Below, one piece after another: positions 35,691 to 50,249 of a stretch of DNA of 64,000 bases. A program made the position numbers and the translations under genes. A model generated the notes under the pieces. It had not been told where the DNA came from. It did not search any database and saw only the letters and a list, made by a program, of their open reading frames with translations. Source of the DNA: Rhynchosporium graminicola (lineage: Eukaryota; Ascomycota; Leotiomycetes; Helotiales; Ploettnerulaceae); the NCBI GenBank assembly GCA_900074885.1, contig FJUW01000004.1, forward strand, positions 682,001 through 746,000, written 5' to 3'. The first letter of the stretch is position 1, and the number at the start of each line of letters is the position of its first letter.

Positions 35691-36277
35691 TGGATTCTTT
35701 CCTGGGTAAAGTGGTGTAAAATGACCAAAGAACTTTTGAGATCCGCAAAGTAGGTACGGGTGTCTTTCTTCCACTAGTAAACTAATTACAAACTACCTAA
35801 CTAGCTAGCTAATTGCAAAATATACCTCCTTGCATTTCATCCCTTGTTTCATTTCATCCTATCCCATCCTATCCCTCCCCATCCCATCCTTCATATCGGG
35901 GTATCAAGTACATAACCCCGTCCCACTTCATGGTCTTCCATCCACCACCACCAACAATGGTATACGGTGAACCATCCATAATCCCAAGACCCGACCAAAA
36001 AAAAACACAAACCCAAATACTCCGAAAACACCTGCTGCAAGGATATTTGGCGACGCTCATTGCATCCTAAAAAAAACGCACGTGCTATGATGGACATCGG
36101 TCGTAATGCATGGATAGGTAGAAGGGTTACCGGAACGTCCGACATAGGTATCACCACATCTCGCCGTCCTACTCGTCGTCTCCGAATCCCAGGCACCTTT
36201 CTCGATCTCGGCATCCAACTTTTTCCTTTCCCTCAACATCATCCACCATTCAAACCCGACGATCCCACAAAAAGCAT

Positions 36278-37147
36278 CTACAAGAAGACACCAAACAACC
36301 CAGCCACAACGACCAAGCTCAATCCACCGACTCTCAATACCGAAGCACCACTCCCCAAGATCTTATCACCAACAACTGGCTTCGTCGGCGTGGCGCTAGC
36401 GGGCAAACTTGTGGAGGGCGTAACACTTAAAGTAGCGCTCTGATATTCAGTACTTGAGTTGGGAGAGAATGCGGTGCTAGTGGTAGCGTTCAAGTATAGG
36501 TTGGTAGAAGGTGCGTAGTTAGACTCAAGCTGAGCTTCACTGGTAGTAGACGCTTGATACGAGGATGGGGTTGACGAGCTTGATAACGGGCTTGAGCTTG
36601 AGCTCGAGCTGGAGCTGGGGCTGGAGGTCAAAGTGGCGATGTCGTAGGTCTGTATGGTCTTTGCCGTTATGGTTGCCTCTGGGGTGCCGAGTGATGACGT
36701 TATGGAGGCATCTTTGACCTCGAAGCTGTAAGTCCCGCAGCTGGTTGCGAAGTTACCAGCTCCCGAGATTGACTTGTCGTCCTTGTCACCTGGAAATGTT
36801 AGTTTTCGCATTTCGACTTTTGTTTATTGTTGCGCAATCGATTTGCCGAGTGCTGGGCTAGGACAAGACTTACAGGTGCTAACCAACGACCCGAAACTTA
36901 TCAAGCACTCCTTCAACGAACAGTCTCCAGTGGCAGCAAGCGCAAAATTCAATGCAATCACAGGATTATTGTCGTAGTATTTCTGCTTAGTAGCGAAATT
37001 GCTCTGGTTGAGCTCGGTGCAGAACTCGTTGAAGAGATAGACCATCTTCTGAGCTGAATATTCGTTTGAAGAGGGAGTGCATGATGGCGCAGCGAGGATA
37101 GACGCGACCAAGCTCGCAGTGAGGACTAGAATTGAGGTGGAACGCAT
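36278..37147 (-). CDS. Secreted, probably GPI-anchored Ser/Thr-rich protein
   Basis: Exons 37147-36874 and 36789-36278 (84-bp intron, GTAAGT..CAG) encode 261 residues. An N-terminal signal peptide (RSTSILVLTASLVASILAA) precedes a globular part of about 110 residues with six cysteines, among them APSC, NEFC, GDC, KEC, STC and TSC. A long Ser/Thr-rich stalk follows, including an uninterrupted nine-serine run, then a small-residue site and a C-terminal hydrophobic tail (VGGLSLVVVAGLFGVFL). That ending fits GPI attachment in the cell wall or plasma membrane. I do not recognise the cysteine domain. The first exon stops right after a Cys-coding split codon. Confidence 0.85.
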
Positions 37148-39769
<2,622 letters not shown>

Positions 39770-41233
39770 AAATATTCATTTCAAGCTTACCAGATGACTC
39801 AATACTGGTGAAGGTTGTAGCTCTCGCCTTGGTTCCAATCGATTGGCAGACTCTGGATGAAGTCCCAGCACCGGGTTTCACGCACGCGGTACTAGGTGTT
39901 GATGCGGCGGGCATTGTACTCCAAGTCGGTAATGGTGCCACTATGAAGTTCAAGGCTGGAGACCGAGTCGCGGGACTGTCTCATGGCGGTAACTGTCCCC
40001 TTTCTGAATCTCTCTGTACCTCATGTTCGTGGTTGAGTACAACGAAGGACGATGGCTGATGTGTATCGCAGGCAACGACGCAGTCCTGTGGTAGACACAT
40101 TTACCAGTTATGCTATCCTAAAGAAGATATCTCTATGCATATCCCTGACCGCATGTCCTTCGAAGACACAGCTACATTACCGCCTGGCACCGGTGCAGTT
40201 GGATTGGCATTCTATCGTCATCTCGGACCACCGCTTTAAAGCTCCGTCCTGAGGTCGAAGCGATGAACTTTGGACTGTTTATTCTGGTATGTGGAGGCTC
40301 ATCGGCTACGGGTTCGTTCGCGAGACAATTTGCGAAAATGTACATGTATCTACCGTGTCCCATAATCGGCTCTACTAGGATTCACATTTTCCCATAAGTT
40401 ATTCTCGATGTAGTAGACCTCATGCTCTTGAACACCCTCTTGCTAACCTGTCATAAGGCTGGATAGACAGTCACTACAACTACGACGCCACAACACCTCA
40501 ACATCTTGAAAAGTCTAAGTGCAGAATATATATTTGACTATCTCCGCTTTCTCTCTCTGATCTCCCTGTTCCTCTAGCTGACACCACCAGCACGATCTAG
40601 ACTGCGGTCCTAAAATCAACACCCTAACAAACACCACCCTCGACCTCGCATTCGACACCATCGCCGTACCCTCCTCATCCATCATCAGCGCGCAAGCACT
40701 TTTCACTAGACCGACAAGCAAACTTCTCTACGTGACACTCCTTCCCGTCGGAATGGCGTGGAAAGATGTGTAGAACATATCCTTTCTTGCATATACGGCT
40801 ATGGGGTGCTGAGTTTGAGATTGAGAGCGAGGTGTTCCTTGCTTCGCAGGAAGAAAAGGAATTAGCAAAGAGACTTGAGTAAATTTGTGACGAGTTGCTA
40901 GAGCAGGGATTTGTGAGATGTCATCCGGCCTCACTTGGGGAAGGAAGATTAGAAGGGCACAGAGAGGGGAACGAAGGAGGCGAGTTCCGCGATTTGGTTT
41001 CGTGTTGTTCTATGCTTGGCCCTGGTTCTTGATTAAAGCCTTGTGTAGTTTTGATACCATTCTTGAAGGCCAAAAACGGGATTCTCATGTGTCTTGCAGA
41101 TCATCTGACATTGGCCACGAACCTAGAAAGGGCAACATTCTTTTGTGCAGTTGTGCTGACACCATTCATCCATGTGAAAGAGGTTAAAGTTAGTGCTCAG
41201 AAGCTCTTTTACAGGATCAGCGATGAAAAGTGA
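39770..41233 (+). pseudogene. Decayed trans-enoyl-reductase-like MDR dehydrogenase
   Basis: Pieces of a zinc-independent medium-chain dehydrogenase of the kind that works with fungal polyketide synthases appear in the right order. They are VKVVALALVPIDWQ and GDRVAGLSHGGN (39805-39990), IPDRMSFEDTATLPPGTGAVG (about 40140-40210), the nucleotide-binding GGSSATGSFARQFAKM (about 40293-40340), TPQHLNILKSLSAEYIFDY (40480-40540), LAFDTIAVPSSS (40645-40680), a C-terminal part (EQGFVRCHP, about 40895-40925), and the end VSAQKLFYRISDEK up to the stop at 41233. Frameshifts and stops lie between. Some gaps could be introns, but several breaks fall inside conserved blocks. Confidence 0.8.
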
Positions 41234-42608
41234 TCGGTAAAAGATCTAACCTCGGATTGTCTGAAATTTTGAACTGCACAACTCTCGAGGGGGCGGACGA
41301 TTTCCCTGAAGATTTGAGAAGACCACCGTTTTCGTAATCGAATTTTAGATTTAGCTATAGAATACACTATAATCGTTTCGACCGCTGCAACGTGAGTGGT
41401 ATGCTTGCTTATGATATTTCCTCAGAGTTATTTGCGCAGAATCCATCTCGCATACTTGTCAATGCAGAGTGTTGGAGTGATCGCAATATGGGATTAATAG
41501 AATGGCTGACTGTACCAATCATTAAGATTTTTCTGGTGATATTGATACACACTTGATAGAAACATTACGTAAAGTCATAAGACCTCTACGCACAGAAATC
41601 ATTATTCCAAATCATACAAAGTCCTTGAACAGCGGACCTCGCACTCTTGCTCCTCAAAAAGCAAGTCGCTTAAGCAGAACAACAATTCCAAATTTCGAAT
41701 ATGTGGCAAGTCACTATAATGTTTCCAGCATCTCAATATGTGAATTCCTGTTAACTCTACGAAGGATAATTCCTTCGATCTTTCTTGAATGATCAGCCCT
41801 ATTCACGTCTTCGCTTGGCATGCGACGCATGTAAGAAAGAAGAGTAAGCTTACCCAAAACCCACACTATGACCAACACTTTACCCCACAGCCGCGTCCTC
41901 GCATAGCCCAAAAATAAGCCGACTCCAAATAGTCTCGGGCTCTGGTTTTCCGCGTGATGACTGCGGCTATTGCTGCGGCTCTCATACACAACCGCGATGA
42001 AGATTACTTCGCTGACCGGTTCTAGAACCTTACAGATGAGCTCGCGGATATCACCTTATCCGCGCTCTCGAGGTGTCCAATAAGGAGACTATGCAGAAGA
42101 GCCATCTTGGCAGCTTACACGAAAGTATCACGCAATCATTCGCGAAGGTTTCCTTTGTTGTACGGAAACTTTAAACACATCAGCTTACGGATTTGTACTT
42201 TTGGGATGCTAATTCGAGGGAACGGAATAGTTCTCACTCTCTCGCTTAGCATTGTGTGTACCCTGTCAACGGAATTTATAGAGTGGTGTATTTGAAAGGA
42301 GGCAGTGAGGTTGAATGCATGCTTGTCACAATGGGGTTGTGTTCTATCTTGAGAGAGTACCCGAGATCCGGGTCTTCGTGCTGTGGACGAAGGATTAAGA
42401 TCGTTAGGTGAGCTTGGGAGATGCGAGGAAAGTGTATATAACAGATGGCTTTCTCTCGATGAAAAGACTTTGAATTCATCATCAGCACTTCCAATATCAG
42501 ATACAGACACTACAACTTCCTCCACTCAACACCACTTCTATCAGCCATCTTCACGTACTCTATCTCATATCAATCCACTCAATCCAACTACACCAAACAA
42601 CCATCACC
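41234..42608. other. Intergenic; promoter of the effector-like gene
   Basis: No supported gene. A TATA-like GTGTATATAACA at about 42431-42442 lies 170 bp before the start at 42609, with an A/C-rich leader in between (CAACTACACCAAACAACCATCACC just before the ATG). Confidence 0.45.
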
Positions 42609-42983
42609 ATGCAATTCTCCACTCTCACCATCACCCTCTTCGCTCTCCTCCCCGCTCTCTCTCTCGCTGCACCTTTCGCCTCCCCGGAGGCCATCGCCGA
42701 GCCCATCATCGAAGCTCGCGCCAACACCGTCCGTGTCCAACTCAACGGTAACTCCGAACTGGCCGTCCAGCGCGAAGTAGCAATCAACAACGCCATCACC
42801 CTCTTCTCCGGCAGATTCACCAACGGCTTCATCAGCAACTTGAACGGCCAGAATGGCGTCACTTGCCAGGCATACTCCGACAAGGCGGCTACCAAGAAGG
42901 TCGGTGGACGATTTGGAAAGGCTGGTGTGAACTTCAATGCTGGAAAGGAGGTCCAGATCGCTGCTGTCAAGTGCTCCAAGTAG
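42609..42983 (+). CDS. Small secreted protein, effector-like
   Basis: Intronless gene for 124 residues. A clear signal peptide (MQFSTLTITLFALLPALSLA) is followed by a short acidic pro-region and a possible Kex2-type site at EAR near residue 37. The mature part is about 87 residues with just two cysteines (Cys86 and Cys122), which could form one disulfide. It is Gly/Asn/Val-rich and looks like a compact beta-sheet protein. No enzyme motif is seen and I do not recognise a named family, though similar two-cysteine secreted proteins are common in plant-associated ascomycetes. Good start context (CACCATGC). Function unknown. Confidence 0.85.
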   Translation: MQFSTLTITLFALLPALSLAAPFASPEAIAEPIIEARANTVRVQLNGNSELAVQREVAINNAITLFSGRFTNGFISNLNGQNGVTCQAYSDKAATKKVGGRFGKAGVNFNAGKEVQIAAVKCSK

Positions 42984-43709
42984 GGGGCCTTGATGGGCTG
43001 AAAGTTTCCGAACTTTGCCTTGCATTTTGACTTCTTTTTGGTTTTTGTATTTTGATCTTTTTGCTTTTGAGGGCGGGCATGGCGTGAGCATCGGCATTGG
43101 GGCGGGATGGTGGACTAGCATTGGATTGTATTTGCATCTTTGAACCTTCTTTTGACCCAGAAAATTGATAACTTCACCTGCGCACCCGTTCTTCAATCTC
43201 GAGTAACATGTGACATGCGAATTAACCTATGTGATGAACTGAATGTAAGAAGATGCAGCTTTGCGAACGGGCTTAACCCAGCTTGGTACCAGTTTCTGAG
43301 TAAGGCAATGAGAAACCTACTTAGCGTACGAAGGTTGGCCATTCAGCCATTCAGAGCACGTGGTCAAAAGATTCTGAAGTACCTTGACGAGGAAGATGGT
43401 TCCAGCGAACAAGCAGTACACAGATGGCTGAAGGTATTACAAGGATATACTGTTATTTATCTTCAAGGCAGTACTACTGCTCGTTACACGTCCAGGAGAA
43501 AAAGTATTGACTGAGATCAGCCGTACCATTAAAAATCTAATTTGTTCAATCTCATCAGGTCTCAACTTTCTACTGTCGGAATAAAATACATTTGTAGCCA
43601 AAGCACTGGCGGAAAACATCTCCAAAGCTTTAGGTGTTTACCGCAAGCATTCTCTCAACTCCATACCCAACGCCAGATATCCAACCCACAGGATGATTTG
43701 TTGCTTCAA
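42984..43709. other. Intergenic, no gene supported
   Basis: 3' region of the effector-like gene and of the converging MYND gene. A 124-codon plus frame at 43140-43514 has no ATG-led motif or good codon pattern and is not called. Confidence 0.4.
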
Positions 43710-44681
43710 CTATTGTGTAGGCTCCACCAATCCCTTGTTACAAATATGCTTGTGATACTTCCAATCCGCCTTCTGATGATCCCTACCACAATAACGCTGA
43801 ATCTTACAAGTACCACAAACCGTTAGACTCGCCGCTCCCCTAACACGACACGAAGCAACACCACAGGACAAAGCATCCTCCTGGAACTTCCTCATCATCG
43901 TACACATCTCCGGGTCCATGCCATTGATCTGCACTATCATACGTTCACACACATTCCTAATCGTCTTAACATGACTGTTCTTATATTGTTTCTTCCACTC
44001 CTTCAGTTTCGGGATCAGTTCCTTAAGTCGTGGATGGACGGACTCCATCTCGGCTTGGTAGAGCAGGAGGGTAGAAAGGAATTGAAGGATGCTGCCAAAA
44101 TCCTCGGCGAATCCAGCGGGTGGGAAGCTACCTAGGGCAGGTCGGACGACATCGCGCATGCCGTCGTGGAAATCTGGAGCAAGGATCTTCTCGATGAGGG
44201 TGTTTGTGAGGCTTGCGTGTGCTGCGATTCGTTTGCAGACGTCGGGAGAGGTGGTGAGGAAATTGAGGAGTAGAGCTGGATTAGAGAGATAGCTAAGAGA
44301 ATCAGTCAGTAAGCCTTCAAGAATGGGCTTTGCTTGGAGCAGACAATGTGCGCAGGCTCCAAAAGACTCTAGCACATTTGCTACAGGTAATTGATCACAG
44401 ATATTGCTGCAGAATCCAAAACCATTCAAAACTTACTACTGCGGCGACGTTTTGTCATTCAGAGTCGTCTCGTCGCTGACCTGGAAGGCTATTAGAGCAT
44501 CAAGGTATTGCGAAGCTATCCGACAAACTTGTTGTGCTTGTGCTGCCATCGGTTGGTACTGAAGAGCGCCGACGATATTGCCCAGCGGGACTGGCAAGCC
44601 AGGCGCGAGTTCTGGGTATTTGAGAGTGACATAACCGATAGTATAGAGGTCTAAATTATTAGTTAATATTGGAGGTGCCAT
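43710..44681 (-). CDS. MYND-type zinc-finger protein
   Basis: An ATG at 44681 opens exon 1 (to about 44437) and exon 2 runs from about 44406 to 43710, giving about 313 residues. The C-terminus carries a MYND finger: CRVRGAASLTVCGTCKIQ then RYCGRDHQKADWKYHKHIC, a C2..C2..C2..HC zinc-binding pattern that usually mediates protein-protein contacts. The middle is helical. The junction is uncertain: the only frame-keeping joins I see imply an intron of 30 or 33 nt (GTAAGT or GTAGTA donor, CTGCAG acceptor), very short even for fungi. A stop codon would otherwise follow the first exon directly. Probably an intracellular regulator. Confidence 0.8.
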
Positions 44682-45112
44682 GATTGAAGCTTGCTGAAGG
44701 GATGTTGACAAGTTTCAAATCTCAAATTTTCGTGATGTTGTAGAAGTTGGAGGACGCGTATGCGCGCGCCGGGGGGCGGGGTTATTGACGCGCTGTCAGG
44801 AGCTGTAATCCTCGCTTAACAGCCTCTATTCTCTACTAGGTACTAAGTTGTTTTCAGATGTTCAGGGTTTTCAAAAGTCACAATGTTGGGGTTGAATGTA
44901 CCAAAACCAGGCGGTATTTCAGAGATTAATTTTGTTCATTCTCCATACTAGAAAGCCAGATTATGCAACCGATTAATTCCACCCTCAAAAGCCAGAGCAT
45001 GCAACCGAATTTGGCCACCTTAGTAAACAGAGCTTTATCCCTAATACATTTATTACATTATTCGCAAGCCTTGCAATCGAGCGGGACAGCGTCAAAATAT
45101 CACCAAAAGACC
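44682..45112. other. Spacer between MYND and tyrosinase genes
   Basis: About 430 bp. It contains a GC-rich patch (GCGCGCGCCGGGGGGCGGGG at about 44761) and the 3' flank of the tyrosinase gene. No gene seen. Confidence 0.4.
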
Positions 45113-47499
45113 TTATTCGGATCCGGCGTATCCTCCAGCCCGACCGATGGTGATGTCTGGATGCAGTGTCTTTTTTCCGTACGATGGCAGCTCGGTGATA
45201 TCACGACCCATCTCAACCGATTCCATTTGTACTTTGATGATCAGGCTAGGAATGTTCTCGACAGGGACAACAGTTCCATCGAACTAGTTCGGTCAGTCAA
45301 TATGATCACTCGACGTTACTTCAGGTGAATGTGGCTGGCCTACCTTTTGCACTCTCCATTGCAAAGCTCTCCTTAAGAACTTTCTGACCCCGTACACATC
45401 GGTAGCATCTCTGCCCAAATGAGCCAAGCCTTCCACCAAGCTGAACTCAGAGTAGGCATCAATCTCGGGATACGGTACCCCAGCTGAATGCGGAGGCGGG
45501 AAGACAAGGAACGAACCGACACAGCTCGAAGCCGCCATCCAGTCCTTTGGGTCTTTAGGAACCGTGTCAAGGAATACACGAATGATGAATCTCTCCCCAC
45601 CGAGATCGAATTTGGACACCTTGATTCCGACAGACCACTCTATTGCCTTCTTTTTCTGAGCTTGCGTTCTCGATTCCAGTTCCCCAAATCTAGGGTTGAC
45701 ATTGGTCCCGCTTGGCCTATAAAGCTGATTGATAGCAGCTGAGACGTTTGCTTTCAATTGTTCTAGTGATTGCGACCAGTCTTGGATTTCTGGATACGTG
45801 TAACCAAAGCTACTTGTTTGACGAACAGATTTTGATGTGAAGTATGGTCCAGCGCCGGTTGGGGCGAATGGTTGTAGCAAAGTCAATTCTGTGTCGACCG
45901 AATTTGGCATCAAAGTAAACGTGCCGTACTGTTCTTTTTGCGGAGTGAGGTACTGGTCTGGGTTTATAGCCTGGTAAAGGGCGAAGAGTCTATCAACATT
46001 GACATGATGAAGCCAGCTAAATTCCTTTAATTAGTTACCGATCTAACAATCTTGACAATTTCGGAAATACTTTGCTCAGCTTGGACGACTTACAAGATCG
46101 GATCAAAGGCCGAATAGGCCAAGATCGACATATGACCTCCTGCTAATCCAATAGCTCCATGGACTGAATTGTGGATAGATTCAAGTGAAGTTCCTGGGCT
46201 CGCAATAGTCCCAAATTCGTTGAATGAGGTGGGCTTGACCAGAGCGTAGTACTGTAAAGCATCGATCAGTCTTGTCAACGAAAAATACTGAGAAAGAGAC
46301 TTGCTCCAGGACTGACTGAGCCACACTTACCGTACCACTTTTGAGATTGCTTGCCAGCAAAGCATTGTCGACAGCCCTTGGATCCGAGGGAGAATTTAGT
46401 TGATTTGGGGCACCGCGTACAGTGTATGGATATTTCGCAAGCCAAGCATCACCTTCCTTCCGGCTATCCGTAGGAAAGTAAGTCGCATTGAGAGGGAATG
46501 TATGGAAATTGTACCGATACAGGGGGTTTCTGACATTCTTCAATCCTGCGCCTGTTGTAATGGTGACAGTAGGTTGGTTGAGGACAGCAGGCATGGTGGG
46601 GGTAGATGCCCAGTCCCAGTATGGAATCCGAAAATTGTTCGCGGCATTCTGTGAGCGAAGCAATGGATTAGCAAGCTGAAAAAAGATATTGGGAGTGGAG
46701 TGATCGCGTACCTGGTAAGAAGCTTGCTGAGCTGGAGGATATGTCTTGACAAGATCTTGAGCGGTCGCACCAAGCAATTGCTACACACTGGTGAGAATTT
46801 CTTCCTTCAGGTGGGTCTAGGTTTCTTACTTCGAACAGAGCTAAATATGGACGATGCCATGGTAGGAAGAGAGGAGAACCTATCTGTATTTAGTGATGCT
46901 TCTCTTCATGTCTGAAACTGTTTGTATGGTAGGTGTTTGCAACTTACTATGTGTACAGTAACCAGTCGTTGGCGCTCCAGGAGTTTGGGCAGAACCACCC
47001 CAGGGAAAATAAGGTCCTGAGAAATGTCAGTTGGACACACAGCTTTTGTCACTCTACTACTTTCTGCGACTTTTAGACTAGAAGAAGATGCAGGGCTGAT
47101 CTTACGTCCATGAATACCAGCGATCTGGAAATAGGAGAGGAAGTAGTCTTCTGGCTTGTCTTGGAGCGCATTAAGGCTCTGTACATAGAGAGACCTACAA
47201 TGTTATATGTCAGCACACGTCGGTAGCAGCGGACCTAGGTATCCAAAGATATATGGAAGCCAAAGCGCCGTTTTTGGACCAAGCTTGTTGAAGTCTTTGG
47301 ATAGTGAGGAGCGTCAACAAATTGCTTACCATTGGGGGATATCTTGCTGGAGGTCAAGAATATTTCGTCGGGATGGTCGTGGGGATCCAAATTGTCTCTT
47401 AGTACCAGTATGCGTGCCATTGATGGCGATTCTGGTATCGGACGTGATCGCAAAGCAAGATGCGACCAGAACCAAAACCGTAATCAGTTGGCGAAGCAT
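45113..47499 (-). CDS. Secreted tyrosinase (binuclear copper monophenol oxidase)
   Basis: Nine exons: 47499-47330, 47194-47106, 47016-46948, 46879-46830, 46780-46712, 46648-46331, 46251-46094, 46016-45344, 45283-45113; 588 residues. Copper site A: His85 (GIHG), His109 in CTH (the neighbouring Cys107 likely forms the thioether bond) and His118 in LPWHRPYLALFE. Copper site B: His282 and His286 (HNSVHG) and His311/312 in FDPIFWLHHVNVDR. A C-terminal shielding domain follows, ending GRAGGYAGSE. Tyrosinases turn phenols into o-quinones, for example for melanin. A hydrophobic signal peptide (LRQLITVLVLVASCFA) and a Lys-Arg site before QFGSP mark it as an exported, processed form. All splice sites are GT..AG. 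Confidence 0.95.
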
Positions 47500-49474
47500 C
47501 TTGAAAGTCGTCCTGTCAAGAGACTCTGCTGGCTGAGGTTCAAAAACAGGTTGGCGGTCTTCGAGGTTACTGGATATACTGCTCGAAAGTAATTTCGAAT
47601 ATACGGGTGGGATAGGAAGGTACCTATGTCATTTTCGAACTAGTGCCCTTCGCTTGCTTTATTTTGTTGACGTTGAGGTGAAAAACTCTTCAGCCTTGCC
47701 AGCCGAGGTGACGCCACCTTTCCAACCTTCAAACGCGATAATGGTTTGTAGTACAATCAGAGTTACACAGGAGCCACGAGGAGTTCATGTACGGTCACTT
47801 AATGATGCCGTGACACAGAACGAAACCCGTTTGGCAGATCAAGGCGCATAACGCCCCTTCTCAGACCAACTTTCTTCTTACAGACACAGGTCCATCAAGA
47901 GAATCCGTCTTCGAGCGTCAAACAGCATGTGTCAACTTGATATCTGACTGAGCAACTTATGCAGGCCAGCTTTCTCACAATTTCAGTCTGGTAATACTGG
48001 AGCGTTTGCTTTACCAGTGTACAACTAAGTTCCAAGGTAACGACACCAAACAAAGTAACATGCCGTGCAATGCTCGGAATCTCCACGTGTGATTAAAACA
48101 ACGTTGCAAGTGTTGCCGATCATACAGTTTTCGTATAAGCTCATTCTCGAACCCATCTCTGTTGTAGAAAAGGTCGAGAGTCGGAATTCGGCTCAGGAAT
48201 GGCTACCTGCATACACGAGAACTCCAAGACCCATGATACAAACCGGCAGGACATAAGATGAACACGACATGCGACGAAAACGACACGAGACGAACGGTTC
48301 ATGACAGGGAGGGTCCTCAATGTGGTCCTTTCTGGGCGGTGTGTGGAGACGAGGCTGCGGACAGATGCAGATATTGTCGTTGGTATCCAGATATCTTGCT
48401 TCCTAGGTAAAATAGCGGAGTCTTCTCGGACAAGATGATGCATCTGTTTGCTAAAAATCTGTGGGCTTCCGTCCCTATAGTCCCAATTATCAGACTGCAA
48501 GGCCTTATGTGAGGCTCGAGTCGGTGCCGTATATCCTCGTGTCAAGACTGAAGATAGGATGGATTTGGTATGAGGAAACCAAAATATATTTGGAAGACAC
48601 TAGATGAGAAATCTGCAGCCTTTCGGAGAACTATACTGTTGATTCGGGCCGGTACTTACATTCTCGAACCAGCTCATGTCCATTGCAAGCTATTCTCCGT
48701 GTACCGAACGGCGGAACCACTCGATGTATTGATCAGGGGTTCTTCTGATCTGTCAAAGAAACCATCGAAGTGTGTCGTTGCGCTCGGGAATGGGCACTTG
48801 GGAGGCCTGAGAATAATTCTGATGTGGAAGTGCGTCAATTTACCGCCTCGTAGATGCAATACAGAGATTGAGTTCGAAGAGAAGGGAGAAAACCTCGACG
48901 GACATAAGAATGGGCCAGGTATTCCACGTCTTGTCCATCATACGACAAATCTGGGTGATTCCATAGCATCACTCAGGATTCCAGATACATTGCTACTGTA
49001 AGACCGTAGGTGGATTTTTCGTAGAGGTCCAGGAAAGCTGGCTTTGGTTGCCGTTTCCGAGAGGAAAGATATCAGGAGTGGGGTTGGTAAGGAAGAAATG
49101 TGAAGTAATTTTGCTGAGCAGATATTCTATTTGCTGAAGAATCTCTCGCTTGTTCGAAATGTAACCTGTCTCATCAGTGGACAAAATCCACAGAATTCAC
49201 ATGCTTTGAAAGGAAGTCGCGATCGTTGACCTTGAGTTGTACACTTACCCGCCGCATACTTGTTTGATATTCATTCATGAGTTGAGAAGTGACGAACATA
49301 TTCAATCAAAATGGTTTATTGCCTATCTTATCTAGGGAACGCATGGCTAAACAGCCAAATATCAACGCCTTTGCAGAACAACCTACTCAGTGCCACCCCG
49401 TGAAAGCGCCACCGTCTATACCCTCCTCTTATCAAATCGACCCCAACACCTGCAAGGCTCAAGGTATCTCCAGC
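47500..49474. other. Intergenic, no gene supported
   Basis: About 2 kb upstream of tyrosinase. Frames such as 48570-49001 (+, 143 codons) and 48141-48545 (-) have no motif and no splice partners. Some minus-strand scraps (for example CPFPSATTHFDGFF near 48800) look protein-like, so a decayed gene cannot be excluded. Confidence 0.4.
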
Positions 49475-50249
49475 TCAACACTTGTCATCATGAATAATAA
49501 CATTGAAGCCCTCGTTGCCGAAAGCCTGACCACCAATAACCCAGCCGCGTCGCTGTTGGTGCATCTTTCGGCATGTCGTAGCAATCTCCTGAGCATAAGA
49601 AGCAAGTGCACTACACAAAGGACGGACTTCGAAAGGATTCTGTAGGATACAGTTAGCGAACTATTCCATCAAACCGCATATAAGCAGAATTGTGTGGTTG
49701 GTAACTGACATCGTTGCACACGTAAATCCCAGCATCCTACGAACGACTGATGCGATGGCAATTTTGCGCTAGGATTAGACACACCCCGTTCAGTTTTCGA
49801 AGATTTTTGATGCCGTCTTGGATGGTGCTTTCGGTTGCTTCGTACCACTTCTGTCCAGGGATAGGGATACAGAGTATCTTGTCCGGCGCAAGCTGTTCTC
49901 TGCATTAGCATCTTCTTGGTTTACGAGTAACAGGAATGTTGGAATATTGAACTTTTTCCCTCTCAGCGAGTTCAGGTTTGCCTTCCTCAATCTTGTGTTC
50001 CTCTGCGAACATCGGATGTTTGGCGGCTTGTGCGTAGATTTCTTGGACGGTACCCGAAGTGTTGAGTAAGATGCCATTGATTTCGCCTTCGAATCTGAAT
50101 GGAGTGACGGGCCAGCGATGGGAAGCACCATTTTCAGAGATGGAGATACCGATATGCTCAACGGCGGTGGCTTCCTTTGAGACGGCGAGAAGGAATTCTA
50201 ATACGACAAGCGCACGGAATACTTTGGCGAGGGAGTTGATGAACTTCAT
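49475..50249 (-). pseudogene. Broken small secreted protein gene
   Basis: Exon 1 (50249-49953) encodes a signal-like N-terminus (MKFINSLAKVFRALVVLEFL) and a pro-part. A second exon from 49892 continues LAPDKILCIPIPGQKWYEAT to AGIYVCND, and a third, 49640-49475, ends GGQAFGNEGFNVIIHDDKC. This order is that of a fungal secreted-protein family with a C-x-D-A-G-I-Y-x-C-N-D core. Here a TAG stop stands just before DAGIY, the preceding conserved Cys reads Arg, and the third exon is one base out of frame at the junction. Donor GTTCAA of intron 1 is also weak. Most likely inactive; sequencing errors are the alternative. Confidence 0.6.

Larger units (their letters stand above)
34195..36277. other. 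Intergenic with a diverged direct duplication
   Basis: No gene supported. Includes the duplicated segment annotated separately and several runs of TAGGTAGGTA/TACCTACCTA. 35825-35890 is a C/T-rich simple stretch (CATCCTATCC steps). Confidence 0.45.

Noticed and set aside
42560..43196. 139- and 202-codon minus frames opposite the effector-like gene
   Set aside because: Antisense shadows of a gene with strong signal-peptide and start evidence.
48570..49001. 143-codon plus-strand frame
   Set aside because: No motif, no upstream promoter-like leader, and the opposite strand is equally open.
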